A DNA stretch of 64,000 nt from Panopea generosa (taxonomy: Eukaryota; Mollusca; Bivalvia; Adapedonta; Hiatellidae). Below the pieces are notes generated by a model. That model was not told the DNA's origin. It did no database searches and saw only the letters and a program-made list of their open reading frames with translations. Below are positions 22,269-34,740 of the stretch, one piece after another. Within the stretch, counting starts at the first letter, position 1; each line of letters opens with the position of its first letter. A program made the translations under genes and the position numbers. The stretch spans positions 20,933,406 through 20,997,405 of the forward strand of contig CM055908.1 in NCBI GenBank assembly GCA_029582155.1. The letters are read 5' to 3'.

Positions 22269-25200
22269 CATGACTAAGTAAGATTTTGTTATTCTTTATA
22301 TGCTTCAATGCTCGTATGATCCACCATGACTAAGTAAGTTTTTGTTATTCTTTATATGCTTCGATGCTCGTATGATCCAGCATGACTAAGTAAGTTTTTG
22401 CTCTTCTTTATATGCTTCGATGCTCGTATGATCCAGCATGCCTAAGTAAGTTTTTGTTAGTCTTTATATGCTTCGATGCTCCTATGGTCCATTATGACTA
22501 AGTAAGTTTTTGTTAGTTTTTATATGCTTCGATGCTCGTATGATTCAGAATGCCTAAGTAAGTTTTTGTAAGTCTTTATATGCTAAGATGCCCGTATGAT
22601 CCAGCATGACTAGTTACGTTTTTGTTATTCTTTATATGCTTCAATGCTCGTATGATCCATCATGCCTAAGTAAATTTTTGTAAGTCTTTATATGCTTCGA
22701 TGCTCGTATGATCCAGCATGACTAAGTAAGTTTTTGTTATTCTTTATATGCTTCGATGCTCGTATGATCCATCATGCCTAAGTAATTTTTTGTAAGTCTT
22801 TATATGCTTCGATGCTCGTATGATCCAGCATGACTAAGTAAGTTTTTGTTATTCTTTATATGCTTCAATGCTCGTATGATCCAGCATGCCTAAGTAAGTT
22901 TTTGTAAGTCTTTATATGCTTCAATGCTCGTATGATTCAGCATGCCTAAGAAAGTTTTTGTAAGTCTTTATATACCTCAATGCTCCTATGATCCAGAATG
23001 CCTAAGTAAGTTTTTGTAAGTCTTTATATGCTTCGATGCTCGTATGATCCAGCATGACTAAGTAAGATTTTTTATTCTTTATATGCTTCAATGCTCGTAT
23101 GATCCAGCATGCCTCAGTAAGTTTTTGTAAGTCTTTATATGCTTCGATGCTCGTTTGATCCAGCATGACTAAGTAAGTTTTTGTAAGTCTTTATATGTTT
23201 CAATGCTCGTATGATAAATCATGCCTAAGTAAGTTTTTGTAATTGTTTATATGTTTCAATGCTCGTATGATATATCATGCCTAAGTAAGTTTTTGTCAGT
23301 CTTGATATGCTTCAATGCTCGTATGATCCAGCATGCCTAAGTAAGTTTTTGTAATTCTTTAAATGCTTCAATGCTCTAAGTAAGTTTTTGTAAGTCTTTA
23401 TATGCTTCAATGCTCGTATGATCCAGCATGCCTCAGTAAGTTTTTGTAAGTCTTTATATGCTTCGATGCTTGTATGATCCAGCATGACTAAGTAAGTTTT
23501 TGTAAGTCTTTATATGCTTCGATGCTCGTATGATCTAGCATGCCTAAGTAAGTTTTTGATAGTCTTAATATGCTTCGATGCTCGTATGATCCAGCATGCC
23601 TCAGTAAGTTTTTGTAAGTCTTTATATGCTTCGATGCTCGTATGATCCAGCATGACTAAGTAAGTTTTTGTAAGTCTTTATATGCTTCAATGCTCGTATG
23701 ATCCAGCATGCCTAAGTAAGTTTTTGTAAGTCTTTATATGCTTCAATGCTCGTATGATCCAGCATGACTAAGTAAGTTTTGTAAGTCTTTATATGCTTCG
23801 ATGCTCGTATGATCCAGCATGCCTAAGTAAGTTTTTGTAAGTCTTTATATGTTTCGATGCTCGTATGATCCAGCATGACTAAGTAAGTTTTTGTAAGACT
23901 TTATATGCTTCGATGCTCGTATGATCCAGCATGACTAAGTAAGTTTTTGTAAGACTTTATATGCTTCGATGCTCGTATGATCAAGCATGCCTAAGTAAGT
24001 TTTTGTAAGTCTTTATATGCTTCGATGCTCGTATGATCCAGCATGTCTAAGTAAGTTTTTGTTATTCTTTATATGCTTCGAAGCTCGTATGATCCAGCAT
24101 GCCTCAGTAAGTTTTTGTTATTCTTTATATGCTTCGATGCTCGAGTGATCCAGCATGACTCAGTAAGTTTTTATTATTCTTTATATGCTTCAATGCTCGT
24201 ATGATCCAGCATGCATAAGTAAATTGTTGTAACTCTTTATATGCTTCAATGCTCGTATGATCCAGCATGACTAAGTAAGTTTTTGTTATTCTTTATATGC
24301 TTCGAAGCTCGTATGATCCAGCATGCCTCAGTAAGTTTTTGTTATTCTTTATATGCTTCGATGCTCGAGTGATCCAGCATGACTCAGTAAGTTTTTATTA
24401 TTCTTTATATGCTTCAATGCTCGTATGATCCAGCATGCATAAGTAAATTGTTGTAAATCTTTATATGCTTCAATGCTCGTATGATCCAGCATGACTAAGT
24501 AAGTTTTTGTTATTCTTTATGTGCTTCGATGCTCGTATAATCCAGCATGCCTAAGTAAGTTTTTGTATGTCTTATATGCTTCGATGCTCGTATCATCCAG
24601 CATGACTAAGTAAGTTTTTGTAAGCCTTTATATGCTTCGATGCTCGTATGATCCAGCATGCCTAAATAAGTTTTTGTAAGTCTTTATATGCTTCGATGCT
24701 CGTATGATCCAGCATGCCTAAGTAAGTTTTTGTAAGTCTTTATATGCTTCGATGCTAGTATGATCCAGCATGCCTCAGTAAGTTTTTGTAAGTCTTTATA
24801 TGCTTCGATGCTCGTATGATCCAGCATGCATCAGTAAGTTTTTGTAAGTCTTTATATGCTTCGATGCTCGTATGATCCAGCATGTCTCAGTAAGTTTTTG
24901 TAAGTCTTTATATGCTTCGATGCTCGTATGATCCAGCATGACTAAGAAAGTTTTTTTAATTCTTTATATGCTTCGATGCTCGTATCATCCAGCATGCCTA
25001 AGTAAGTTTTTGTTATTCTTTATATGCTTCAATGCTCGTATGAACCAGTACGACTAAGTAAGTTTTTGTAAGTCTTTATATGCTTCGATGCTCGTATGAT
25101 CCAGCATGCCTAAGTAAGTTTTTGTAAGTCTTTATATGCTTCGATGCTCGTATGATCCAGCATGCCTCAGTAAGTTTTTGTAAGTCTTTATATGCTTCGA

Positions 25201-28200
25201 TGCTCGGCGTATGATCCAGCATGATTAAGTAATTATTTGTAAGTCGTTATATGCTTCGATGCTCGTATGATCCAGCATGACTAAGTAAGTTTTTGTAAAT
25301 CTTTATATGCTTCGATGCTCGTATGATCCAGCATGATTTAGTAAGTTTTTGTTATTCTTTATATACTTCGAAGCTCGTATGATCCAGCATGCCTCAGTAA
25401 GTTTTTGTTATTCTTTATATGCTTCGATGCTCGTATGATCCAGCATGCCTCAGTAATTTTTGGTTATTCTTTATATGCTTCGATGCTCGTATGATCCAGC
25501 ATGCCTAAGTAAGTTTTTGTAAGTCTTAATATGCTTCAATGCTCGTATGATCCAGCATGACTAAGTAAGTTTTTGTTATTCTTTATATGCTTCGATGCTC
25601 GTATGATCCAGCATGACTAAATATGTTTTTGTAAGTCTTTATATGCTTCGATGCTCGTATGATCCAGCATGACTAAATAAGTTTTTGTAAGTCTTTATAT
25701 GCTTCGATGCTCGTATAATCCAGCATGCCTAAGTAAGTTTTTGTAAGTCTTTATATGCTTCAATGCTCGTATGATCCAGCATGACTAAGTAAGATTTTTT
25801 TATTCTTTATATGCTTCAATGCTCGTATGATCCAGCATGCCTCAGTAAGTTTTTGTAAGTCTTTATATGCTCGTATGATCCAGCATGACTAAGTAAGTTT
25901 TTGACAGTCTTTATATGTTTCAATGCTTATAGTATAAATCATGCCTAAGTAAGTTTTTGTAAATGTTTATATGTTTCAATGCTCGTATGATAAATCATGC
26001 CTGAGTAAGTTTTTGTCAGTCTTGATATGCTTCAATGCTCGTATGATCCAGCATGCCTAAGTAGGTTTTTGTAATTATTTAAATGCTTCAATGCTCTAAG
26101 TAAGTTTTTGTAAGTCTTTATATGCTTCGATGCTCGTATGATCCAGCATGACTAAGTAAGTTTTTGTAAGTCTTTATATGCTTCGATGCTCGTATGATCC
26201 AGCATGACTAAGTAAGTTTTTGTTATTCTTTATATGCTTCGAAGCTCGTATGATCCAGCATGGCTCAGTAAGTTTTTGTCAGTCTTTATATGCTTCGATG
26301 CTCGTTTGATCCAGCATGACTCAGTAAGTTTTTATTATTCTTTATATGCTTCAATGCTCGTATGATCCAGCATGCAGAAGTAAATTGTTGTAAGACTTTA
26401 TATGCTTCAATGCTCGTATGATCCAGCATGACTAAGTAAGTTTTTGTAAGTCGTTATATGCTTCGATGCTCGTATGATCCAGCATGCCTAAGTAAGTTTT
26501 TGTAAGTCTTTATATGCTTCGATGCTCTAAGTAAGTTTTTGTAAGTCGTTATATGCTTCGATGCTCGTATGATCCAGCATGCCTAAGTAGGTTTTTGTAA
26601 TTATTTAAATGCTTCAATGCTCTAAGTAAGTTTTTGTAAGTCTTTATATGCTTCGATGCTCGTATGATCCAGCATGACTAAGTAAGTTTTTGTAAGTCTT
26701 TATATGCTTCGATGCTCGTATGATCCAGCATGACTAAGTAAGTTTTTGTTATTCTTTATATGCTTCGAAGCTCGTATGATCCAGCATGGCTCAGTAAGTT
26801 TTTGTCAGTCTTTATATGCTTCGATGCTCGTTTGATCCAGCATGACTCAGTAAGTTTTTATTATTCTTTATATGCTTCAATGCTCGTATGATCCAGCATG
26901 CCGAAGTAAATTGTTGTAAGACTTTATATGCTTCAATGCTCGTATGATCCAGCATGACTAAGTAAGTTTTTGTAAGTCGTTATATGCTTCGATGCTCGTA
27001 TGATCCAGCATGCCTAAGTAAGTTTTTGTAAGTCTTTATATGCTTCGATGCTCGTATGATCCAGCATGACTAAGTAAGTTTTTGTAAGTCTTGATATGCT
27101 TCGATGCTCGTATGATCCAGCATGCCTAAGTAAGTTTTTGTAAGTCTTTATATGCTTCGATGCTTGTATGATCCAGCATGCCTAAGTAAGTTTTTGTAAG
27201 TCTTTATATGCTTCGATGCTCGTATGATCCAGCATGACTAAGTAAGTTTTTTTAAGTCTTTATATGCTTCAATGCTCGTATGATCAAGCATGCCTCAGTA
27301 AGTTTTTGTAAGTTGTTATATGCTTCGATGCTCGTATGATCCAGCATGCATCAGTAAGTTTTTGTAAGTCTTTATATGCTTCGATGCTTGTATGATCCAG
27401 CATGCCTCAGTAAGTTTTTGTAAGTCTTGATATGCTTCGATGCTCGTATGATCCAGCATGACTAAGTAAGTTTTTGTAATTCTTTATATGCTTCGATGCT
27501 CGTATCATCCAGCATGACTAAGTAAGATTTTGTTATTCTTCATATGCTTCGATGCTCGTATGATCCAGCATGACTAAGTAAGTTTTTGTAAGTCTTTATA
27601 TGCTTCGATGCTCGTATGATCCAGCATGCCTAAGTAAGTTTTTGTAAGTCTTTATATGCTTCGATGCTCGTATGATCCAGCATGACTAAGTAAGTTTTTG
27701 TAAGTCTTTATATGCTTCGATGCTCGTATGATCCAGCATGACTAAGTAAGTTTTTGTAAGTCTTTATATGCTTCGATGCTCGTATGATCCAGCATGCTTC
27801 AGTAAGTTTTTGTAAGTCTTTATATGCTTTGATGCTCGTATGATCCAGCATGACTAAGTAAGTTTTTGTAAGTCGTTATATGCTTCGATGCTCGTATGAT
27901 CCAGCATGACTAAATAAGTTTTTGTGAGTCTTTATATGCTTCGATGCTCCTATGATCCAGCATGATTTAGTAAGTTTTTGTTATTCTTTATATGCTTCGA
28001 TGCTCGTATGATCCAGCATGCCTAAGTAAGTTTTTGTTATTCTTTATATGCTTCGATGCTGGTATGATCCAGCATGCCTAAGTAAGTTTTTGTTATTCTT
28101 TATATGCTTCGATGCTCGTATGATCCAGCATGCCTAAGTAAATTGTTGTAAGTCTTTATATGCTTCAATGCTAGTATGATCCAGCATGACTAAGTTAGTT

Positions 28201-29872
28201 TTTGTTATTCTTTATATGTTTCGATGCTCGTATGATCCAGCATGACTAAATAAGTTTTTGTAAGTCTTTATATGCTTCGATGCTCATATGATCCAGCATG
28301 CCTAAGTAAGTTTTTGTAAGTCTTTATATGCTTCGATGCTCGTATGATCCAGCATGCCTAAGTAAGTTTTTGTAAGTCTTTATATGCTTCGATGCTCGTA
28401 TGATCCAGCATGACTAAGTAAGTTTTTGTAAGTCTTTATATGCTTCGATGCTCGTATGATCCAGCATGCCTCAGTAAGTTTTTGTAAGTCTTTATATGCT
28501 TCGATGCTCGTATGATCCAGCATGACTAAGTAAGTTTTTGTAAGTCTTTATATGCTTCGATGCTCGTATGATCCAGCATGACTAAGTAAGTTTTTGTAAG
28601 TCTTTATATGCTTCGATGCTCGTATGATCCAGCATGACTAAGTAAGTTTTTGTAAGTCTTTATATGCTTCGATGCTCGTATGATCCAGCATGACTAAGTA
28701 AGTTTTTTTAAGTCTTTATATGCTTCGATGCTCGTATGATCCAGCATGCCTCAGTAAGTTTTTGTAAGTCTTTATATGCTTCGATGCTTGTATGATCCAG
28801 CATGCATCAGTATGTTTTTGTTAGTCTTTATATGCTTCGATGCTCGTATGATCCAGCATGCCTCAGTAAGTTTTTGTAAGTCTTGATATGCTTCGATGCT
28901 CGTATGATCCAGCATGAATAAGTAAGTTTTTGTAATTCTTTATATGCTTCGATGCTCGTATTATCCAGCATGACTAAGTAAGTTTTTGTTATTCTTTATA
29001 TGCTTCGATGCTCGTATGATCCAGCATGACTAAGTAAGTTTTTGTAAGTCTTTATATGCTTCGATGCTCGTATGATCCAGCATGCCTCAGTAATTTTTTG
29101 TAAGTCTTTATATGCTTCGATGCTCGTATGATCCAGCATGACTAAGTAAGTTTTTGTTAGTCGTTATTTGCTTCGAAGCTCGTATGATTCAGCATGACTA
29201 AATAAGTTTTTGTGAGTCTTTATATGCTTCGATGCTCCTATGATCCAGCATGATTTAGTAAGTTTTTGTTATTCTTTATATGCTTCGAAGCTGGTATGAT
29301 CCAGCATGCCTAAGTAAATTGTTGTAAGTCTTTATATGCTTCAATGCTCGTATGATCCAGCATGACTAAGTAAGTTTTTGTTATTCTTTATATGTTTTGA
29401 TGCTCGTATGATCCAGCATGACTAAATAAGTTTTTGTAAGTCTTTATATGCTTCGATGCTCGTATAATCCAGCATGCCTAAGTAAGTTTTTGTAAGTCTT
29501 TATATGCTTAGATGCTCGTATGATCCAGCATGCCTAAGTAAGTTTTTGTAAGTCTTTATATGCTTCAATGCTCGTATGATCCAGCATGACTAAGTAAGTT
29601 TTTGTAAGTCTTGATATGCTTCGATGCTCGTATGATCCAGCATGCCTTAGTAAGTTTTTGTAAGTCTTTATATGCTTCGATGCTCGTATAATCCAGCAGG
29701 CCTAAGTAAGTTTTTGTCAGTCTTTATATGCTTCGATGCTTGTATGATCCAGCATGACTAAGTAGGTTTATGTAAGTCGTTATATGCTTCGATGCTCGTA
29801 AGATCCAGCATGACTAAATAAGTTTTTGTAAGTCTTCATATGCTTCGATGCTCGTATGATCCAGCATGCCTA
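22269..29872. repeat. 56-bp satellite array, about 136 copies
   Basis: The consensus unit of 56 bases has the cores CATGACTAAGTAAGTTTTTG, TTATATGCTTCGATGCTCGT and ATGATCCAG. Units differ mainly at ACTA/CCTA/CCTCA after CATG, at TGTAAGTC/TGTTATTC, and at CGATG/CAATG. Shortened units lacking CGTATGATCCAGCATG occur near 23,374, 26,094, 26,526 and 26,620. Segments are duplicated within the array (224-bp and 526-bp blocks, see findings). No frame is coding. Confidence 0.97.
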
Positions 29873-30790
29873 TACCTATTTCTTGGCGAGTTAGCTCTGG
29901 TAGTCATTGTGCCGATTTACAGTAAAAGTGGTGTCAAACTTCAAGAGATTTCAAACTGATTATTGATACAGCTATTCTTAATATAGGCATTTGACAAATA
30001 TAAAAAAAAAATAACAAACTTCTTTGAAAATTATCGTCGAAAATTTACATTGAAACTCGCCAACCAAAATCATCTTTTTGTCATAGAACTGTTTTAAACA
30101 TTAGATTATTTAATTTGAGAAAAAAAAAAGAACTATTCTATTTACCAATAAAAAAGAGTGCTCCACTAACAAATGTTCACAAAATATAAAACTTTCAGCC
30201 GAAACAAGCTTCCAAATCAATAGACACAAATCTACGTATGCATGTTACTGCATATTACTTTCCCCAATATAATAAAGTAAATATGACATTCCTGTGAGGC
30301 TGCTATTGAAAATTGTCAACCTTTGAAAAATAATATATTCTCAGGTTGACAATTTTCAATAGCGCCCTCACAGAAATGTGATATTTATATAATAACTAAG
30401 GACCATAAGTCCATACAAAATAGGAATGCCATTATCACAGAAACATGTTCAGAGCATGTACCTGATGAACCTAAGTTTCATTTCAATTTGGTCAAAACTG
30501 TATGAGTTGTTGCGTTGGAAGGATTGTTGGTAAAAAACGTGATTGACAGACAGATGGAAGGACGGACGAACATACGCCATTTCAATAGCCCACATTTTTT
30601 TTTAGGAAAAGCAGGAGATGAAATAAAAAAAATAACATCCTCCTTTGCCAGAAAGTACACAAAATATATTTTTGTTACATGATTTGTCATAGTGACCTTC
30701 GACCTCTCAAAAACAGGAATATAGAAGTCTTTACGTTACGTTAACTTTGTGTGTATTATACATTTTTGACTGACTGATTGGAAAATGGTG
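29873..30790. other. Intergenic; one strong hairpin, otherwise nothing
   Basis: It contains the inverted repeat at 30,279-30,386 (listed separately) and a diverged repeat-like phrase GGACGGACGAACATACGCC near 30,562. No exon is recognised. Confidence 0.5.
30279..30386. repeat. Hairpin-forming inverted repeat, ~44-bp arms
   Basis: The left arm includes CTGCTATTGAAAATTGTCAA and the right arm its complement TTGACAATTTTCAATAGCGC, with about 18 bases between arms and a few mismatches. It is MITE-like in form, but no clear target duplication was found. Confidence 0.8.
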
Positions 30791-30808
30791 GCGATGTTAA
30801 ATAAGCTC

Positions 30809-30834
30809 ACACACACACACACACACACACACAC
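30809..30834. repeat. (CA)n microsatellite
   Basis: A run of about thirteen CA dinucleotides just downstream of zinc-finger exon A. Confidence 0.9.
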
Positions 30835-30867
30835 AGGGAGAATAATGTGTTAAAGGATCAGTAATAT

Positions 30868-31453
30868 CTATTGTGTGCATTGTTTCTTGTGATAATATAC
30901 AGATGCTCTATGAATGAACTGTTTTCCACATCTGTTGCACTCGTATTGTTTAGTTTTCCCGTGGATACTTGTTACGTGCTGTACAAGGTACCGCCTCTCC
31001 TTGAATCTCTTTCCACATTCATTACATACACAGTGTGTTAAGGGCTTGCCACAGTGACGAAGGTGTTCATCCAGGTGAATGAACGACTTTGTACAATTCT
31101 CACATTGCTTCTTGCCTTCGTGGCTTTTTGCATGTTTTTTCAAACTTGCTGTAGACGCAAATGTCTTTTCGCAGCGTTCACAAATCTTTTTCTTTCCAGG
31201 ATTGTGGAGAATATTATGCTTTTGCAAGGATGATTTTCTTGTAAAGCACTTGCCACAGTATTGACACATATAGCTGGGATTGCACATGTTGTGGGCTTTC
31301 ACGTGTATATTCATGATGTCTTTCCTGACAAAACGTTTTTTACAAATAGAACACTCATGGGGCCTCTCTGGTGCATGTTGTTTTGCATGCGCTGACAATG
31401 TTTTCTTTGACTTGAAGGTCTTCCCACATTCCCGACATAAGAGTCTATCAATT
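30868..31453 (-). CDS. C2H2 zinc-finger exon A (seven fingers, terminal exon)
   Basis: It follows an acceptor (CATTTCAG at 31,454-31,461) and starts in phase 2 (A|ATT GAT AGA). Seven consecutive finger units are visible: CRECGKTF...HAKQH, CSICKKRF...HVKAH, CQYCGKCF...HNILH, CERCEKTF...HAKSH, a divergent CENCTKSF...HLRHC, CNECGKRF...HVTSIH, and a final C2HC unit CNRCGKQF...HKKQC. It ends at a stop codon. No methionine precedes the first finger, so an upstream exon is required. C2H2 proteins usually bind DNA in the nucleus; the target is unknown. All ligands of the canonical fingers are intact, so it looks functional. Confidence 0.88.
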
Positions 31454-31960
31454 CTGAAATGAGTGGAAAACAGAGAGTTTAACACAGTCAGGTATTAATA
31501 ATAACAACACTTACAATAATACTTGTGATAATAAAATGATGATACCAATATAGATTTATTAAATGAGAACAAGAGAACTAAACTAGAAAATTCAATCTAC
31601 CATGAAGCCATTTAAAACAAAAATATAAAGAATGCATGGTTCAGCGGTAGAGATTGAACCCACGATCTTCCCCCACAGCGATCTTCCCCACGGCATATAC
31701 TTAGTACTTGTTATACACAGGAATATATCGAGCGTAATGTGTACAAATTGTTACACTTGTTTCACAATCAAGGAAAAACAAATGAGTATAAACAAACACA
31801 CACATATAATGCTTACTGCAACATATAACACTTACTTAAACCTATAACATTTACTGAAACATATACATTTACAGAAAATAATTAAATGTATTATTACAGA
31901 TCAGTGATCAAATGCCCACAATACTGTCCTAAATATACGTTGATTTTTATTCTGTTATAA

Positions 31961-32839
31961 TTTCAATACTGTGAGATGCCATAGAGACACAGAGATGTTG
32001 TAGAGATGTCACAAAGATATACAAGATCCATCATATAGAAGTTAATTATGACAGGGGTTTACCCTTCAATGCCACAGAGACACAGAGATGTCATAGAGGT
32101 AACACAATGATATACAAGATACATCTATAAAAGTTATATGTGACCGAGGTGTCATAGAGATGCCACAAAGATATACAAGATACATCATATAAAAGTTATA
32201 TGTGACCAGGATTTACACTTCAATGCCATAGAGACACAAAGATGTCATAGAGATGCCACAAAGATATACAAGATACATCATATAGAAGTTATATGTGACC
32301 AGGATTTACACTTCAATGCCATAGAGACACAGAGATGTCATAGAGATGCCACAAAGATATACAAGATACATCATACAGAAGTTATATGTGACCGGGATTT
32401 ACACTTCAATGCCATAGAGACACAGAGATGTCATAGAGATGCCACAAAGATATACAAGATACATCATATAGAAGTTATATGTGACCGGGGTTTACACTTC
32501 AATGTCATAGCGACACGGAGATGTCACAAAGATATACAAGATCCATCATACAGAAGTTATATGTGACTAGGATTTACACTTCAATGTCATAGAGACACAG
32601 AGATGTCATAGAGATGTCACAAAGATATACAAGATCCATCATACAGAAGTTATATGTGACTGGGATTTACACTTCAATGCCATAGAGACACAGAGATGTC
32701 ATAGAGATGCCACAAAGATATACAAGATCCATCATACAGAAGTTATATATGACTGGGATTTACACTTCAATGCCATAGAGACACAGAGATGTTATAGAGA
32801 TGTCACAAAGATATACAAGATCCATCATATAGAAGTTAT
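31961..32839. repeat. 93-bp tandem repeat, about nine copies
   Basis: The unit contains TTCAATGCCATAGAGACACA, GAGATGTCATAGAGATGCCA and AAGATATACAAGATACATCA. Units near 32,140 and 32,510 are shortened. The pattern resumes briefly at 32,980-33,010 after about 140 unrelated bases, so something was inserted near the right end. It lies between zinc-finger exons A and B. Confidence 0.92.
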
Positions 32840-33471
32840 GAAAGTAAAGTGTTTGTTTATTATAGTGTCACCCCTATTGAAAGGGTCAGCCACACGTGGC
32901 TTATGAGACACCTTTATGTTGTGCACAGTTACTTCCCGAAAGTTATCGATGCTACTGAAGCGTCAGGCTGTTAGATGTTAATATATATGACTGGGGTTTA
33001 CACTTCATTGAACAACAAAATTAATCTGCATCAACTAATCACACAATATTTTCCAATATAAATGAAAAATAAGAAAAATATTAGTTTGAAATTTTAAATT
33101 TTAAGTATTAAATTCTAATTGCATGGGTTTATGCACGTGTAAACTTTGTTGAATCATGCACAAACTTTGCATATACATATAGTTTTTAATGTATTAACAT
33201 TTTACAAAGTCAACACATGTATTTAATCATAGAAAAAATAAATGAATTTATAACAATTATAAAATGTCCTCTGTTGGAAAGTAAGCAACATACTAACTTG
33301 GTTACATTCTAATTCCAATATTTCGGCCCAATGGGGCAGATTGGAAGATTGAAATTGATGAAAATTATTTCTTGATAAGTTTCATCAGTGTCAGGGTCAG
33401 GATTAATCCAGTCATGAGGTGTAGTGTCATAGTGTATTTGATCCTTGATAAATACCCATTAGATTGAAATA

Positions 33472-33640
33472 CAGTCAAACCTGTCTTAAGCAGCCAGTCA
33501 AGGGAAAGAGCAAAGGAGACAGATAGTTGCTTAATGCAGGTTAATTTAATCTGAAAGCATAGAAATGGGAAATAGAAAACATAGTTGTTTAAGACAGGTG
33601 GCTGCTTAATAGAGGCGACTGCTTACACAGGTTTTACTAT
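33472..33640. mobile_element. Short TIR element (TA-flanked MITE)
   Basis: The left end CAGTCAAACCTGTCTTAAGC mirrors the right end CTGCTTACACAGGTTTTACT, with TA on each side. Internal phrases on 'GCTGCTTAATAGAGG' repeat the theme. It has no coding capacity. Confidence 0.7.
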
Positions 33641-33762
33641 ATTGGTATTAGAGTGTAACCAAATTAATATAAAATGAATTTGATCGTGTAAAACATACAA
33701 GACTGATTTTTTACCGTTTATTCTTTAAAATAAAACAGCATCATGCATGTGTCTTTGATAAC

Positions 33763-34463
33763 TTATATTTGGTCAAACGGCTTGGCCAGATTTCTACAGC
33801 AGTTTCCTAGTTGGTGAATTTGGAGGTTGCTCAAATAACAAAATTTATGTCCACATATTCGGCAAACAAAAGGTTTCTGACCAGTATGTTTGGCAACATG
33901 ACCCTTTAGTGCCGCTTTCACAGAAAATCTTGCATCACATAAGTCACATGTGAATTTGCATATTTTTTTATGTATACTTGTAATGTGTTTACTCAAGTTC
34001 CATTTAGTAGTAAATGTTTTCCCACACTCTGGGCATAGAGACTTGTCACCCTCGTGGGATTGCATATGCCTGTCATAATTATATATAGCCCTTTACTTCA
34101 TAAAGACGCCTTTGGACACCTCTAATATGGACGCCTTTGGACACCTCTAATATAGAAGGCTTTTCAATTATTGGGTGAATTATGTTTATATTAACTGACA
34201 GAGTGGAAAACGATGCAGGAAGTGTTCAGATTGCTCATTACAAGCAATATGAACTCTTCCTGCACTGTTTCCCAAGGCCTTCTTGATTGGTGTGGGAAAA
34301 TGTGTATCTATGGAGTAAAGGGTTAACATGATATGCCTTGTTGCACACTTGGCATACATAATGCGCAGATCTGTGGCTCCGAATGTGCCGCGATAGTGCT
34401 GACTGTGATTTATAACATTTGTCGCATACAGTGCACCGAAATTCTGCGTCAGTCTTCATATTC
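33763..34463 (-). pseudogene. C2H2 zinc-finger exon B, split by a MITE
   Basis: The acceptor is at 34,464-34,466 (TTGCAG|GAATATGAAG) and the phase is 2 (G|AAT ATG). The first part reads MKTDAEFRCTVCDKCYKSQS...HIRSH and then the start of a second finger, YVCQVCNKAYHVN. There a 234-bp TTAA-type MITE (34,089-34,322) interrupts. The other half of that finger continues as NYDRHMQSHEGDKSLCPECG and three further fingers: CPECGKTF...HITSIH, CDLCDARF...HVAKH, and a C2HC unit CRICGHKF...HQLGNC. It stops at 33,763. Without the MITE there would be five fingers. As printed, translation stops inside the MITE. Confidence 0.8.
34089..34322. mobile_element. TTAA-type MITE (copy 2), inserted in a zinc-finger codon run
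   Basis: Same family as 9,398-9,629. The left end is CCCTTTACTTCATAAAGACG and the right end CTATGGAGTAAAGGG, followed by TTAA. The left flank reads ATAG instead of TTAA, so the duplication is imperfect. The hairpin made of GAACTCTTCCTGCACTGTTT and its partial complement is retained. Confidence 0.85.
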
Positions 34464-34548
34464 CTGCAAGTAAAAAATGCAATTTGATATTAAACTGAAT
34501 GGAATATGATTTCAACAGCCAAAACAACATCAAAACAAGTACATTGTG

Positions 34549-34740
34549 TCAATATTGTGCCGAACATCGCTTGGTCATTTCTATAACTCTTTCAAATGTA
34601 GGTGGAAATGGCTGACCAACATTTCGACAGCATTGTTTTAGCATAATTATATATACAACATCTTTTTCTTTGCTTTGGCATGATGTCTTTTTTTGAAGAT
34701 CTGCTTTTTTGACGTGCCCAATCATTTTCAAAGACTAAGA
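34549..34740 (-). pseudogene. Possible relic of a zinc-finger 3' end
   Basis: A short frame ends LKQCCRNVGQPFPP, which resembles the end of exon B (LGNCCRNLAKPF). Upstream it has a loose finger-like HVKKADLQKK and SCQSKEKD. It may be a degenerate duplicate of the last finger of exon B. The similarity is short and could be chance. Confidence 0.35.

Noticed and set aside
22269-29872. CRISPR-like array
   Set aside because: The repeats are contiguous, with no unique spacers, and the genome is eukaryotic.
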